Source: Seiridium cupressi (taxonomy: Eukaryota > Ascomycota > Sordariomycetes > Amphisphaeriales > Sporocadaceae). From it: DNA of 64,000 nucleotides. This document shows positions 1 through 10,713 of the stretch, one piece after another (the stretch's first letter is position 1; each line of letters opens with the position of its first letter). Location of the stretch: assembly GCA_036674765.1 (NCBI GenBank), contig JARVKI010000015.1, positions 310,001 through 374,000 on the forward strand, given 5' to 3'. The notes under the pieces were generated by a model. It saw nothing but the letters and a program-made list of their open reading frames with translations. It ran no database searches and was not told the DNA's origin. The translations under genes and the position numbers were made by a program.

Positions 1-932
1 AGCCGAGGGCAGGGCAGGACACTGTCAGGTACGGCACAGGATTTGTCCCGATTGGCGCTCATCTATGCACACTGGAGCCGAAAGCCTCGCCCGTCGATGT
101 GAGGCTTTCTGTCGGCAGGGAAAAGCTTGAAAGCAAACAACCGTGGTGGTTGGAATAACGGCCCAAAGCCATCGCATTCTGTGGACGGGGTAGGCCGATG
201 AACGCAGCTTAGCTCCAATTGTTTTTGTTGTCTCTAGCGCCCGCCGAGGAGCCGGGGGGTTTGGCTGGGCCACTGATCAGCTGGAGGCCGGGGTGCTGGA
301 AACGGCTTAGAATTAATTAAAATGGCTGTTCTTGGTTCAGGCCTTCAGCAACCACCGTTTCTTCCAATTGGTCGTGCTGCTGATCCCTGATTATCTTGAC
401 TCCTTTCGGCCATATTGATATTTCCTATGGCGAGCCACCGGCAAGGGGCTTTATGTTGTCACAAGAGACTGGCTCCAGGGTTCGTGTGTACAAACCAAGC
501 TGCGAGCCTTATCTGGCCCGATTTTAGCTTGCAAGATTAGGTATGTACTTAGTCCAGGGATGAACTGCTTGTAGATACCTACAGACATATCTAAGATCTC
601 CTCGCGGGTCTGTATGCACGATGGCGGAGTACCAAGTCGGACGGGTCACCGAGCGAAAGCGACCCCTAGGCGTGACGGAATCAAAGAATGGTTTGTTACA
701 TAATGCTTCATTGGGGCGGAAACCTCGTCGGCGCCTTTTCTTATTACTGAATACCCTGATTGACTGGCCAGCAGGCAGGAACTCTTTTTTGTGGCTGGAT
801 TTGCAGCAACTCAATGACAATCGTCACTCCCAGAATTTCATCTTAAGTAGAGTATCATTGATATTTAGTAGTATACACTTCGTCGTTTCATACATACGGA
901 CCTCCCCCCTTGGTCTCGCGCCGCCCAGGCCA
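1..932. other. No gene recognised
   Basis: This stretch downstream of the RRG9-like gene holds only short open frames in several phases. None has a recognisable domain, and the longest (621-938, plus strand, 105 codons) has a composition typical of a chance frame. The part next to 932 should contain the 3' UTR of the minus-strand RRG9-like gene. Confidence 0.5.
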
Positions 933-1955
933 CTATAATAGATTGTCACCCAGCTTTCTTTGGGCACTCTCCTTCTCTTTCCACTTGGGAACGTACGGGT
1001 ATTCGGTTTTGGGGCCTTTCTTTTTGTTGAATCGAGGGTCACGTCTCACACCAGCCTCGCGCCACCTCTTTGGTGGTTTCGTGCCTAGTTCTGCCATCTG
1101 CGACCAGATGTTCTTGCCTCTGTTGAACCAGCGCTGCTGACGCTCCTCGTCCTCCTCCGTATTTGGCCGCCATTTCGACTTCAAGATGCGTCGTATCGCC
1201 TCAGGGGAGACCTTGAATTGGTTCGATAGCACTTGCGTCGTGTAGATCTGCGGGTACTGGGTATGTAAAGCTCGGATACCTTCCAAAGCATCAGGTGAGA
1301 GCTTCTTGCGCGGGTTCCATCCTTCCGGAAACTTCTCCTTCAACATGTCTTTTTGTATTTGCCACGCTTCTCGCTTCGGCGCAGGTGCTTCGCTTGGTTG
1401 TGGCGTCTTATCCGCAGGCATGATTTTGCTCCTCTTCAGTCTGCTAGGTCCAGCCAATTCGGCCTTTTGCCTGACTGGAACGTTGGTATCTTGCTCGAGC
1501 TCATTGTCGATTTCGTAGGAGATCGGTTCATCCGGGGTCCGTTGAAGTCCCGCCGCAAGAGCGTCGATCGCCTCTGGCGACAGATCTAGTATGGCATTGC
1601 TGTTTCTTGCCTCATCGACTTTGGCAACCAAGGCATCGGCAGTATCGTACGTAAGGGAGGCCACGTCGTTCGAGCTTGACGTGAGGTCTGCTGTAGCATG
1701 TGACTGCTCGTCCTGGTCCTTTGGGTCGCTCTGGCTACGGACAGGACCTCGCAGAGACTGTCTGGGGTAGCGAGCTGCCGAGACAGCAGCAAATGATCTC
1801 AGATGAACTTGGGAGGCGTATGCGCCAAGCATTCTCTGCTCAAGAAGGCCTACATGTCTTGCGTTCGGTCCAGATAGATGTACTCGGGTGAGGCTTTGGA
1901 CAAAAATGCGCAAGGACGAGGTGCGGCAACTGCAGGTCATGGCAGCCTCAAGCAT
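933..1955 (-). CDS. RRG9: Mitochondrial RRG9 / neugrin-like protein
   Basis: A single-exon frame encodes 340 residues. From about residue 190 to 300 it carries the conserved RRG9/neugrin block: a KREAWQIQK segment, FPEGWNPRKKLSPDALEGIR, a helix-turn-helix-like part ending EAIRRILKSKW, and a W-rich basic stretch (RWFNRGKNIW, then KPPKRWREAG). In yeast, Rrg9 is needed for respiratory growth and mitochondrial genome maintenance, and human neugrin acts with mitochondrial rRNA; this is family knowledge. The first ~70 residues are Arg/Ser/Ala rich with few acidic residues, which fits a matrix targeting signal. The start at 1955 is the first ATG of the frame; a second ATG lies five codons in. The low-complexity middle part (80-190) is unlikely to be conserved. 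Family assignment is firm, exact start less so. Confidence 0.88.
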   Translation of the reverse strand: MLEAAMTCSCRTSSLRIFVQSLTRVHLSGPNARHVGLLEQRMLGAYASQVHLRSFAAVSAARYPRQSLRGPVRSQSDPKDQDEQSHATADLTSSSNDVASLTYDTADALVAKVDEARNSNAILDLSPEAIDALAAGLQRTPDEPISYEIDNELEQDTNVPVRQKAELAGPSRLKRSKIMPADKTPQPSEAPAPKREAWQIQKDMLKEKFPEGWNPRKKLSPDALEGIRALHTQYPQIYTTQVLSNQFKVSPEAIRRILKSKWRPNTEEDEERQQRWFNRGKNIWSQMAELGTKPPKRWREAGVRRDPRFNKKKGPKTEYPYVPKWKEKESAQRKLGDNLL

Positions 1956-2582
1956 AAAGCGAAGGGTAGTACGCCCAAAGTGTTGATGTTGTCGAACGTT
2001 CTTTGGGGATAGTGGCTTGCAAGATATCCAACCCTGGATGAAGTTTTCGTCTTGTTAAAATTCCATGCGGCTCCCTGCGCGTCTAGCGACGCTAGCAACG
2101 CGGATAGAAGTGGCTGCAGGGGGGTGTTGGCCCGTGCAGACTATAGTGCCAATCAATGACCAAGGGACTAACCTACAGTACTATGGTAGAGACACACATA
2201 CATAGGGCCTAGTTAGGACATGTTCGTGACTCGGAGACGTCAACGTTAGCGGCAAAGATTTCTGGATGGTGTGGCGACCAGCGCATAGCTCAGGGTTCCC
2301 CTCTTAATGAATCATCTGAACCGAGGTGGGGGCACACCGAGAAGCCTCCCTGCATCGAAAGCAGAGCACCTCGGTATCATTCTTGACGTTGGCTCAATCT
2401 TGCCCGAGAAGCTAACCTCCCATTATGTCATTTCCAAGTGATATTATTGCCCTCCGCTTCAGACACGTCACACAAGCATCGAAACTCAAGGGCTCGTTGT
2501 AGTTCAATCACTAGATTTTGCACTTGCAAGTACCATAAACCCTCTCCTATATGAAGGCAATACCATTTGTTTCCCCACACAT
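1956..2582. other. Divergent intergenic region
   Basis: This lies between the minus-strand RRG9-like gene and the plus-strand oxygenase gene, so it should hold both promoters. I see no coding potential. No specific regulatory motif can be assigned with confidence. Confidence 0.45.
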
Positions 2583-2744
2583 ATGCATCTCTACATCGTG
2601 CCACCAATTCTTCTCTGCATAATAGGCATATTTTCCACCCTAGTACTGAGGACAGATCAAATCGTCGTCGTAACCATTTTCGCATCATTGTCATTCATAA
2701 CTTTGTTATCGTTCAGACTTTTCACACCCTTTTTCGAAAGTTGT
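2583..2744 (+). other. Hydrophobic 54-codon frame just upstream of the oxygenase
   Basis: An ATG-initiated frame of 54 codons ends seven bases before the ATG at 2752, in another phase. Its product is strongly hydrophobic (MHLYIVPPILLCIIGIFSTL and onward), like a signal anchor. It could be an upstream ORF. It could instead be the true first exon of the oxygenase: splicing from the donor GTAACC at 2670 to the acceptor ending at 2769 (100 nt, phase 0) would fuse 29 hydrophobic residues in frame to the catalytic protein. Known MpaB proteins are ER-bound through an N-terminal membrane segment, which favours the second reading but does not prove it. Confidence 0.4.
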
Positions 2745-2751
2745 TGATGAT

Positions 2752-4431
2752 ATGGGGCTGTTCACCCAGGATCCAGAAATGCTTGATCTCTATGGTTACA
2801 AGTTCAGATGGGGGCCGTTGCACCAGTCACCAGAAGAGCTCAAGCACTTAATCTTCACGTATGATACTTCCGCTTCTGAGGCTCTCGAAGCGCTAGATAA
2901 ACTCGTGCCTTTGACCACAGTCAGCCTTCAGAAGAATAGCAATGAAGAGACTGTTAAAGCAAAGGAGGTCAAGAAGCATCGAGATTTATATAAGCTCGTA
3001 CAAGAGCATGCAAAGGCAGATGGAAAGGTCCGCAGGCTTTGGGAAGAGGTCAACACGATACCAGAATGGGTGGACTGGGAACAAATAGAAAGGGGCCAGA
3101 AGGTATTCTGGCGCTACGGTGGCTCAACCATTACATCTGTAAGCCAGTTCTTTGCCTTCTCCTTACGGTTTCCAAATCTCACCAGTCACTTACGAAATGG
3201 TGCTAGCTCACTTTCCTATCATTACTCGGGGGCATGGGAAGTGGAAGAACCGTCGAGACTCTGGATAGGACAGGCGGCTTTGGGGCTCAAGTCGTACGGC
3301 AGCGTCTTCTGGAGACCACACAACATACCCTTGGGGTTCATAAGGACTTGGATTCCATCAAACCAGGCGGAGCAGGTTTCGAATCCTCTGTGCGGGTTCG
3401 TCTTTTGCACGCACTGGTCCGGCAGCGCATCTTGAAGCTTGCAAAGGAAAAGCCCGACTACTACGACACCGAGGAGTATGGTGTACCAATCAACGACCTT
3501 GACTGTATTGGAACAATTGCCACATTTAGTGTAACGACGGTATGGTTGGGTCTTCCGAGGCAGGGCATCTTCCTGAGGCAGCAGGAAATCGCCGACTATC
3601 TTGCCCTGTGGCGTTATGTCTCGTATCTCATGGGTACGCCGCACGACTGGCTTGCGACCCCCGAAACGGCGAAGCATATGATGGAGTCGCTGCTTGTTTC
3701 AGAGATAAAACCTACCAAGAAGTCAGGAACCTTAGCGAACAACATCATAACTGGGCTTGAAGGGCAGCCACCGACATATGCTACGAGAGGCTTCTTGAAC
3801 GCCACAGCTTATTGGTTAAACGGGAGCGAACTATGTCGGGAACTAAACATCGAGAAGCCAACTTTGTATGATACAATGTTGGTAGTTGGTCAGTGTCTCT
3901 TTTTCATGATAACGGGGTACATGAACAGAATGATTCCCTCATGGGACGAAAGAAATATCGAAGTAAGTCATTCTTCCTAATAATTTAATCTTAGCACCTA
4001 CACCCTTTGGGCTACAAGTGTGAAGCACCAATGAGTCAAGTTGCAACCTCCATTCCGGCAGATACAGCTATTGATGATCACTGCAGCTAGTCCGCAAAGT
4101 TCTTTATAAGATATTAGTTCATAAGAAGGAACTTGGGGCCCTAGGTTATGAGACAAAGTTCAACTTCAAATGGATTCCGAACTTGCAAAATATAACGACG
4201 CCACTTGGCAGTCCCCTATCAGAAGAGGCCAAAAAGCTAGGAGCATTCAGACACTCCGGCATACAGCGAACGGCGCTCATTACTTTGGTCTACACAGGGG
4301 TCGTACTGGCCCTCACTGCGTGGGCAGGATTCCGTATCATATCTAGCTTACTGCCAATTGGTTTCAGGTACTTGCGATGGGAGGGATTGGCTGCACCAGT
4401 ATGGTCGCTGATTCGGGATGTAAAAGGATGA
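2752..4431 (+). CDS. ER-bound oxygenase, MpaB / latex-clearing-protein family
   Basis: Three exons (2752-3138, 3207-3962, 4087-4431), joined by two phase-0 introns with GTAAGC and GTAAGT donors, give 495 residues. The product matches the haem-containing MpaB/rubber oxygenase family (formerly DUF2236). Visible marks are WVDWEQIERGQKVFWRYGG before the first junction, LTFLSLLGGMGSGR just after it, the TGGFG..V..R.LET..H segment, RVRLLHALVR (a likely haem-region helix), then PINDLDCIGTIATFS and LALWRYVSYLMG. A C-terminal hydrophobic segment lies at about residues 435-455. MpaB cleaves a farnesyl side chain in mycophenolic acid synthesis and Lcp cleaves polyisoprene; the substrate here is unknown, and there is no intact biosynthetic cluster beside it. 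The alternative start at 2583 would add a membrane anchor. Family confident, substrate not. Confidence 0.85.
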
Positions 4432-7400
4432 TGGTCCATTTTATCAAGTATCATGATGATAATCTACCATGAAGAGCGATTTGAATCCCACGATAACTCA
4501 AAGACAAGGTCTTGTACTCTAGAATTCACACTCGTGACATTTATACGCTCGTTTACGATTGTTTACGAAGTGTAAGCATCAGAAAACAGACTCCATCCTT
4601 ATCTATAAGCAGATCAGCAGAGATTGTGAGAATAGCACGTGTGCCATTATGGATAGACAGAAACTAACGAGGTGCCATCATCATTCGGAAGTGTGACTCC
4701 TCGCATTAGACTACTAACTGCGGAGTTCTAGGAACACATTGTAGTTGAAGGCTTGCTGTTCAACCATTAATGGTGATGAAGTCTTCAGGACTGCATCAGA
4801 AGAATATCTCAGTATGCCAGATAATTACTTTATGCCAGAGTTGATAAATAATGAATTCTACAGGTCGAATTCACATTCACCTTATTTCTAGCAAGAGACT
4901 GAGCCATTCCGCTACTAGTAGTCTAAGCCATACGTCGTAAAATCCCTATCCGGCCAGCAACTTACATGGACAATATTCGAAGACCATAGTAAAAATTCAA
5001 TCCAAGTGGCTGAAACTACAATTCAATGCTTGACTGCCTCATCGATGTGAGGAAGTAGCATCAATTAGAGGTTAAAGCTTCGAATGTTATAGTCACATTG
5101 ATGAAGGGTTTCGAAAACTCCATATATCAAGTCAGTTATGTCACAGCTGATGGAGCGGACCAGAAATAGTGCTGGAAGATGAATGACAGCGGTGCGGAGG
5201 CTGAACACTTGATACCTATGTGATAAAGAAAACAGACGGCGTTTTCGGTATCACCCGAACGCCTTTTCGGTATTTCAGATTCCAAGTGGCTTATTGCTTA
5301 ATTTGGTGATAGCTAAGCCCAATTTTGTGCAAAAGGGAGCCGAATGTTGGTCTTCAAAAGGGGCGGCCGTCTGTGCGAATTAGGTTTTAGAGATGCCGGA
5401 CATGAGTCGAGCTTGTAGCCACCCGAATCAGCACCACGTGTCCGGGAAGGTCTTTGACACACGGGAGAAATTTCGGTAGGCCCTTCAGATAGCGCGAGGA
5501 GGAAGCCTTTAGCTAGTCCTCCAAATTGTTTTATGTGGATGAGCTCATATACATTCCGGGGATTCGCTGAAGCTACTGGTTAGTTCTAGGAGACGGGTGT
5601 TTCGTAGACACTAGAATGCTGTAGGTCGACGCTATAGTTGATGGAGACTTCCGATGCCGGCTTATGGCAATGGAATTTCCGGCGGTAGTGCCAAACTACA
5701 AGCAGAATCTCGTAGTTGAGACCAATAGTGCCTGGTGCGTGGTGTGGAATGATTTGCAAAGCATGGCAAAGATGAGCTCGTCGTTTTCGGAAGCTACTAC
5801 GTTAGCTAGCGTTTTCCTTTAGGCGACGGGTCTATTCTCTCGCGCTTTGACAGCTTTTCAGGCCAAGCCAAGACGAAAAGAAGGCTGCTAGAAGCTGTTA
5901 GTGTTTCATCCTGTTTGGCGTCTTTGGATGTTTACCGCTGGAGAATGTCTTGATGATGGACTGTCAAGTCGTGCGTGGGCTATGCGGAGTTGATCGGAGG
6001 ATTATTCTTAGGACTTGGTCAACTGGTGATACGATGCCGAATCGTTATGACTGGTGGCTATGTGGAGGACAATCCGAAACGCTGCGGTCATGATATTGTG
6101 TATCGTGGGGTTGCCGTGCATTAAGCATTGGCTGAACTTGCATTCATCATACCCTCCTGTACCCGCCGCCAGCAGAGATGCCCAACACTTCAAAACAGGC
6201 TTGATCTGAGGATTGTAAGAAGCCTAGTCGGTGCGTGGTCTTAAGAATCCAAAGAGTCACTCTGTCGTATCTTGCTAAAATGTTACTTGCACTGTTACAC
6301 GCGGCAATAGCAGTTCGCTTATCTATGCACTATCACCAACGTTGCATCGATCTCCGGGATAGATGAAATCATATACAAGATTTTGAACGAACTCAGAACC
6401 TGCGTGCACCCCTCGAAGCGATATGTCCCCAATGCTGCGACAGCGGTGGAAATGGTTGCTCGAACAGAGGCTCATGACCGCTTTGCAATGCAAATACAGG
6501 TAATGTGCATTGAAGATCTGCGGTACATAGTCGGAGGCATGTACCGATGGGGCAATCGACGGATCCGCACTTCGGATCTCAGTCTGCTAGGGTGATAGCA
6601 AGATCAGGATCAGGATCAGGACCAGTCGGCAAACACGCCGCGAATAAGGAGTTTCAATCATGACCCACCCAAGTTCCATGTAACCCTGAATCTGGAAGCC
6701 ACTTGGAGATGATTGCATAACAAACAGCAACAAGAGTCGCCGTTTAACCAGCTGCCTTGTATAGAAACGATATCCCATATCTATCTGCCGACGTGGCCGC
6801 ATTGATGTTTGGTCATGTCAAGACTGCCATGTCCCGGGCTATCGCTCATGCTGCGGGTATTGCGATGCCGCTACTGAATCGATCTTATGTATCTAGCCTT
6901 TCCAACACAACATACGACATTGAAGCGGGCCCGGGCATCGCTCATGAAGGTGGCGCCACCCCTGTCTTGCTTATCACCTATTGTGCCCTCTCTACAATGT
7001 ATTTATGATTGAAGCACCCCCACTCCGTTGCCGACGCAAGCGGTGCCTGAAGCTAAGCCTAGGCCACCAGAGATCCTCCGATTGAGGCTCATGGGGTTCA
7101 CTGGCATGGGAAAGCTGTCGCAGAGTGCACGTTAGTTGGTTCTCTCGGCAGCTTCTCCCAATTCATCGCCCCTGCGCGGGTCTAATAGGCTGATTCCTCA
7201 GCGTTTTAGCGAGCCACCATCAGCTCTAGAGATTGCACCAAGGTCCGACCGCCGCCGCAGCCATCCAAGGTATTCAGGGATGCCACTGGGACTTTGCTGC
7301 CCTCTCGGAAAGTGCCAGTGGCTGCTTGTCTTTATCTTCAAGACCTTGTGTTCGTTACATTTATTGGATATGCAATTGCTTGCGCTGAGCTCGGCACAAG

Positions 7401-7971
7401 GCAGGTCACCCCATGCTCGGGGGACCACTAGAAGCACTGATTATGGTAGGTGGCTTTAGCCAACCTTGACTGCCACGTTGAATACATGGTGTCCACCCAT
7501 CGCCAACCCCGCCAAGGCGCGAGACGACACGGAATCTTCTGCCATGGTCCCAGTGTCAGCAACGGCTATCATCTGAGTTGAGCGATCGTCTAACGCCAAA
7601 GAGTACCTGCTCCGCAATGGGTGTAACATGGGCGTCTTCAGACCAGGGTCCCTTTCTATGGACTCATGCAAGCCCTCAGTGTATACGTAGACATCTTCTA
7701 CAGGGATCCCCAGTCCCTACATAGTAAAGCCAGAGGCTTCTCGCCATGGCCCACAGCTTTGCGAGACGCGGGTTGCAGGGAGCCAGCCCATGGGCGTAGA
7801 TCACCTAGGAGCCCATCCGCTATGTCGGGACCAGTGCTTAATCCATTCTCCCGAACAAAAGATTTTGTCTTTCTTCCGGAGCTCCCCTCCATACTTTTGA
7901 TTCACATGTTCTCCCCATATTACCCCTGTTATTATTGATTCGTGCCGTTCTGGCATACCTGGGCTGTCGAA
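4432..7971. other. Long gap of 3.5 kb, no intact gene
   Basis: All frames here are short and broken, and none shows a domain I recognise. The 4,440-5,300 part looks AT-richer than the flanking genes. A short hexamer run (about four units of GATCAG-like sequence) lies near 6,601-6,625. There are no long terminal repeats and no transposase motif that I can see. It may be a decayed insertion or plain intergenic DNA; the last few hundred bases should include the promoter of the downstream seven-TM gene. Confidence 0.4.
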
Positions 7972-9365
7972 ATGGGCATACAGTTACCAGATGAGGCCTT
8001 GGGCACTGTTGTCGGCGTGCTGGTTTTCTCGGTGATCTGCCTGGTGTGCACTTGTCTTATGATCTGGCTTGTGTGGACTCACCATGAGCGTGATTCGTGT
8101 AAGTCTAAAGATATGCTACTCCGTCTTGGATGCCCGTGTACTAACTTGGACAGTCGTCGGGCTCATGGCCTACTTTACCTTTCTCAGCACCATGGCAAGC
8201 ATCATACAACAACTACATACAATGATCTGGTGGACCGACGTCAAGACAGCTCAGTGGGAACATTTAAAAACAAACGTCGGGAGTGTCGAAGTGGCGATTG
8301 CAGGACCGTCCGTTGGCTTGGATCTGGTCCTTTTTTATATACGTACGTCGAAGATTTTATCCTTTCCTAGGTCATGGACTGATTACCTCGAAGAATACTT
8401 TGCATACAACGTCGAGGCATTACTCACGCTCTGCTGGGCTGGAGCGCTGGTTCAGTCCATCTTCGGCTTTGCAGACATAGCATCATTCAAACGCATTCGC
8501 CATAGAACGAACGCTGTCGCCAAGGTCATTGCAATCCTATTACCTGCAACCTTGATCAGTCTCCTGAGAGTCCCAAGTGTCCTCAATAATTTTACAGCTT
8601 TCATCATTGTGGCCAACATCAACAGTCAGTCCAGCATGACTGCAAGACACTTTCCGTTCGAAGCCTCTAACCAAGAAAATAGTGATGATTAGCCTTACTC
8701 TGGGAGCTATCCTCTTGCTCTTCATTCTCGGCAAATACATCCACACCCGACGGCAACTGCTATCCTGGAATGTACAGTATGGCAATTCCACAAGGTCACA
8801 GACACAATCCCAAGTACGATCGGGGCATGCTAGTCGGAATTCGGTGGGCAATGTTAGCAGACGATCCAGTAGCATCTACGACCGCTGGTTAATGACGCGT
8901 TTCGCCATTACTTTCGTGATGCTCAGCATTTTCGAGCTTTTGTTGATCCTGTTCCAGGTGTCATCGACAAGAATCACAATTCCCGACCAGGCCCCCGACC
9001 TGAGCGCAGCCAAAGCCCAGTCGGACTTTGTGCTTTTCATGCCTGGGTGTTTACCGAGTGTACTGCTGTTCGTCGTGTTCGGTACAACGACGCCGTTCCG
9101 CGAGCATATGAAGAAAACCTTCCTACCCAAACGCTTTCAAACAGACAACTCTGGCACGGAAATACTAGGACCAGTACCTCATTCTAGCCAGAATAGAAAA
9201 CAGTCACACCTAAGTCTACTCACGGAGGACGGTCCTTTAAGTCCGAACGACAGCGATTCGATCATCCGGTTGCGGGAGGTGGATTTGCGGGAATCTACGA
9301 GGAAAGACGACGACGAGTGGCCGATCTTGTCGACAGTGACACGAGTGAACGGTGCACATGTATGA
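7972..9365 (+). CDS. Seven-TM GPCR-like membrane protein (uncharacterised)
   Basis: Three exons (7972-8098, 8154-8624, 8683-9365) give 426 residues. Both introns are phase 1; the first has a perfect TACTAAC branch point. The protein has about seven or eight hydrophobic segments: 11-35, 44-63, 86-105, 131-150, 162-180, 190-218, a long Ser/Arg/Gln-rich hydrophilic loop (~230-265), then two more segments (~268-290, 308-330). A hydrophilic tail of about 90 residues follows. A long third-loop-like segment plus a cytosolic tail is the layout of a GPCR. Near the tail is PGCLPSVLLFVVFGTT then PFR, a pattern of fungal membrane proteins without assigned function. I do not recognise a named receptor class (not STE2/STE3 by motif). 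The stretch 8343-8370 reads through in frame, so no further intron is required. Confidence 0.65.
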
Positions 9366-9786
9366 CACCTATCTACAAACCGCACTCATCATCGGTTTCG
9401 GGGCCAATCAACAAACTTGTATTATATTGTGCCAGGGCATCTATCTCATTTCTCTCTTCGGCAGCGGAGTGGGAACGGACTACTACGGTTGTGCCTCGGA
9501 CAGGCAAGGTATATTTAGACGGCAGCATAGAACGTTTGGGTATGGGATTGGGAAAAGATCGGAGGTACACTTTGGCACTCGGGCATAGTGTGGCTACGGT
9601 AGAGGCTCACGGCTACTTGGATTGACGGAATTAGTTCTATTCCTAGACTGGGATGGCAGCACGATACCCAACTATTTTGATATACATTTTAGAACAATAA
9701 ACATTAACGAATCTTTACATGTTTTACTACATCGCTCTCCAACCTTGCATGTCGATTAATCTATCTGGCTCGGCACGTCTGTATAT
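9366..9786. other. Convergent intergenic region
   Basis: This holds the likely 3' end of the seven-TM gene. The part from about 9,660 to 9,720 is AT-rich with AATAAA-like sequence (near 9,697-9,702), suitable for polyadenylation. No gene is seen. Confidence 0.4.
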
Positions 9787-10316
9787 CTAGAACCATGTAA
9801 GTGCTCGATCTACAAAGCGATGCGACAGCAACCCGCCGGCGATCTCCCGCTTAACCAAGGAGGCCCAAAAATGTTGCTCGCAATCTATTCCCGGAAAGGT
9901 AAAATCCACATCACCAAACAGTCCGCTCACACGCATCACCTCACCCTGTGCAATGCGAGCCGACTGTGGAGCGAGGGCCAAGTACCCGCAACCGAGAACA
10001 GTCCATACTGTAATTTGTAGCTAGCTGCTAGGCGTGGATTCCCCTTCCGCCCGACCCATACTCCCTCCACTTCAAGGGCCGCTCTGGATTCCTCCTCTGC
10101 AGCCAGCTCACACATGATCCTTGCTCGGCCGAAAAGGACATAAAAGAGGCTGTGAATGTGAATTCGAGAAGGGACCTTATCCAGGAGCAGTATGGAAGCC
10201 AGAGGCTGATTCCCACAAATCCTGCATGTCGCAGGTTGGCCACTAGAGCAACTAGTCGTGGCGCTATTACGTGGAGGCTCGCCTACGCTAAAGTCCTCAA
10301 GCCACTTTCCGCCCAT
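9787..10316 (-). CDS. Doubtful two-exon gene or gene remnant; weak HET C-terminus resemblance
   Basis: Two minus-strand frames (10316-10112 and 10007-9787) can be joined by a phase-1 intron of 104 nt with a good GTGAGC donor and a TTACAG acceptor. The joined C-terminal part reads GYLALAPQSARIAQGEVMRV, then FGDVDFTFPGIDCEQHFW. The GYLALAP..AR..G pattern recalls the C-terminal end of heterokaryon-incompatibility (HET) proteins (G-Y-x-G-L-x-P...GD), but the usual GD-V-V and P-F-x-L-R pieces are absent or changed, and no HET domain is upstream. The upstream exon has no recognised domain and the start is unknown. It may be a real orphan gene, a remnant, or chance. Composition looks more protein-like than neighbouring shadow frames. 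Confidence 0.25.
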
Positions 10317-10713
10317 CGGAAACTTGGGACGCTGACAGCCGAAATGGGATGGTCATGCGCGCATGGTATTTGTCGGATATTTATATGTCATACGCTGAAA
10401 CGGGCAATGTTCTGTCAGTAATGCCGATCGCGAAGGGACGGCGTTTCGACTTCAAATTCAGCCAAATGCATGGAACATGCTAGCAGGTCGGGAAATACAT
10501 TTTGGTTGCTCACCTACACCATTTTGGAATAATGGCACAGCTGTTGGGCAATTCCCCCTGTCCATGTTCTTGCTGACACTCGAGCAGCTCACGTGTATTT
10601 GGTGCGATCAGGGACGACGACATACAGCGCTCGAAGATTAGCTAATTACGATGGCTTGATGATAGCTTGGTGATAGTTGTATTGCATGCCAAACACGCCT
10701 TTAGATATAAAGA
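10317..10713. other. Intergenic region, nothing recognised
   Basis: This contains the probable 3' UTR of the minus-strand lipoate ligase gene at its right end. No coding frame of interest is seen. Confidence 0.4.

Noticed and set aside
6601..6625. A GATCAG-like hexamer run.
   Set aside because: Only about four units, a small microsatellite with no associated feature.
5003..6707. A 12-mer TCCAAGTGGCTT at about 5280 and its inverse at about 6696, with an 11-mer copy near 5003, suggesting terminal inverted repeats.
   Set aside because: Similarity stops at 12 bases, no target duplication flanks the pair, and a repeat of this length is not surprising by chance in a few kb.
8343..8370. An apparent GTACGT...CTAG intron in the seven-TM gene.
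   Set aside because: It would be only 28 nt, too short for splicing, and the frame reads through without a stop.
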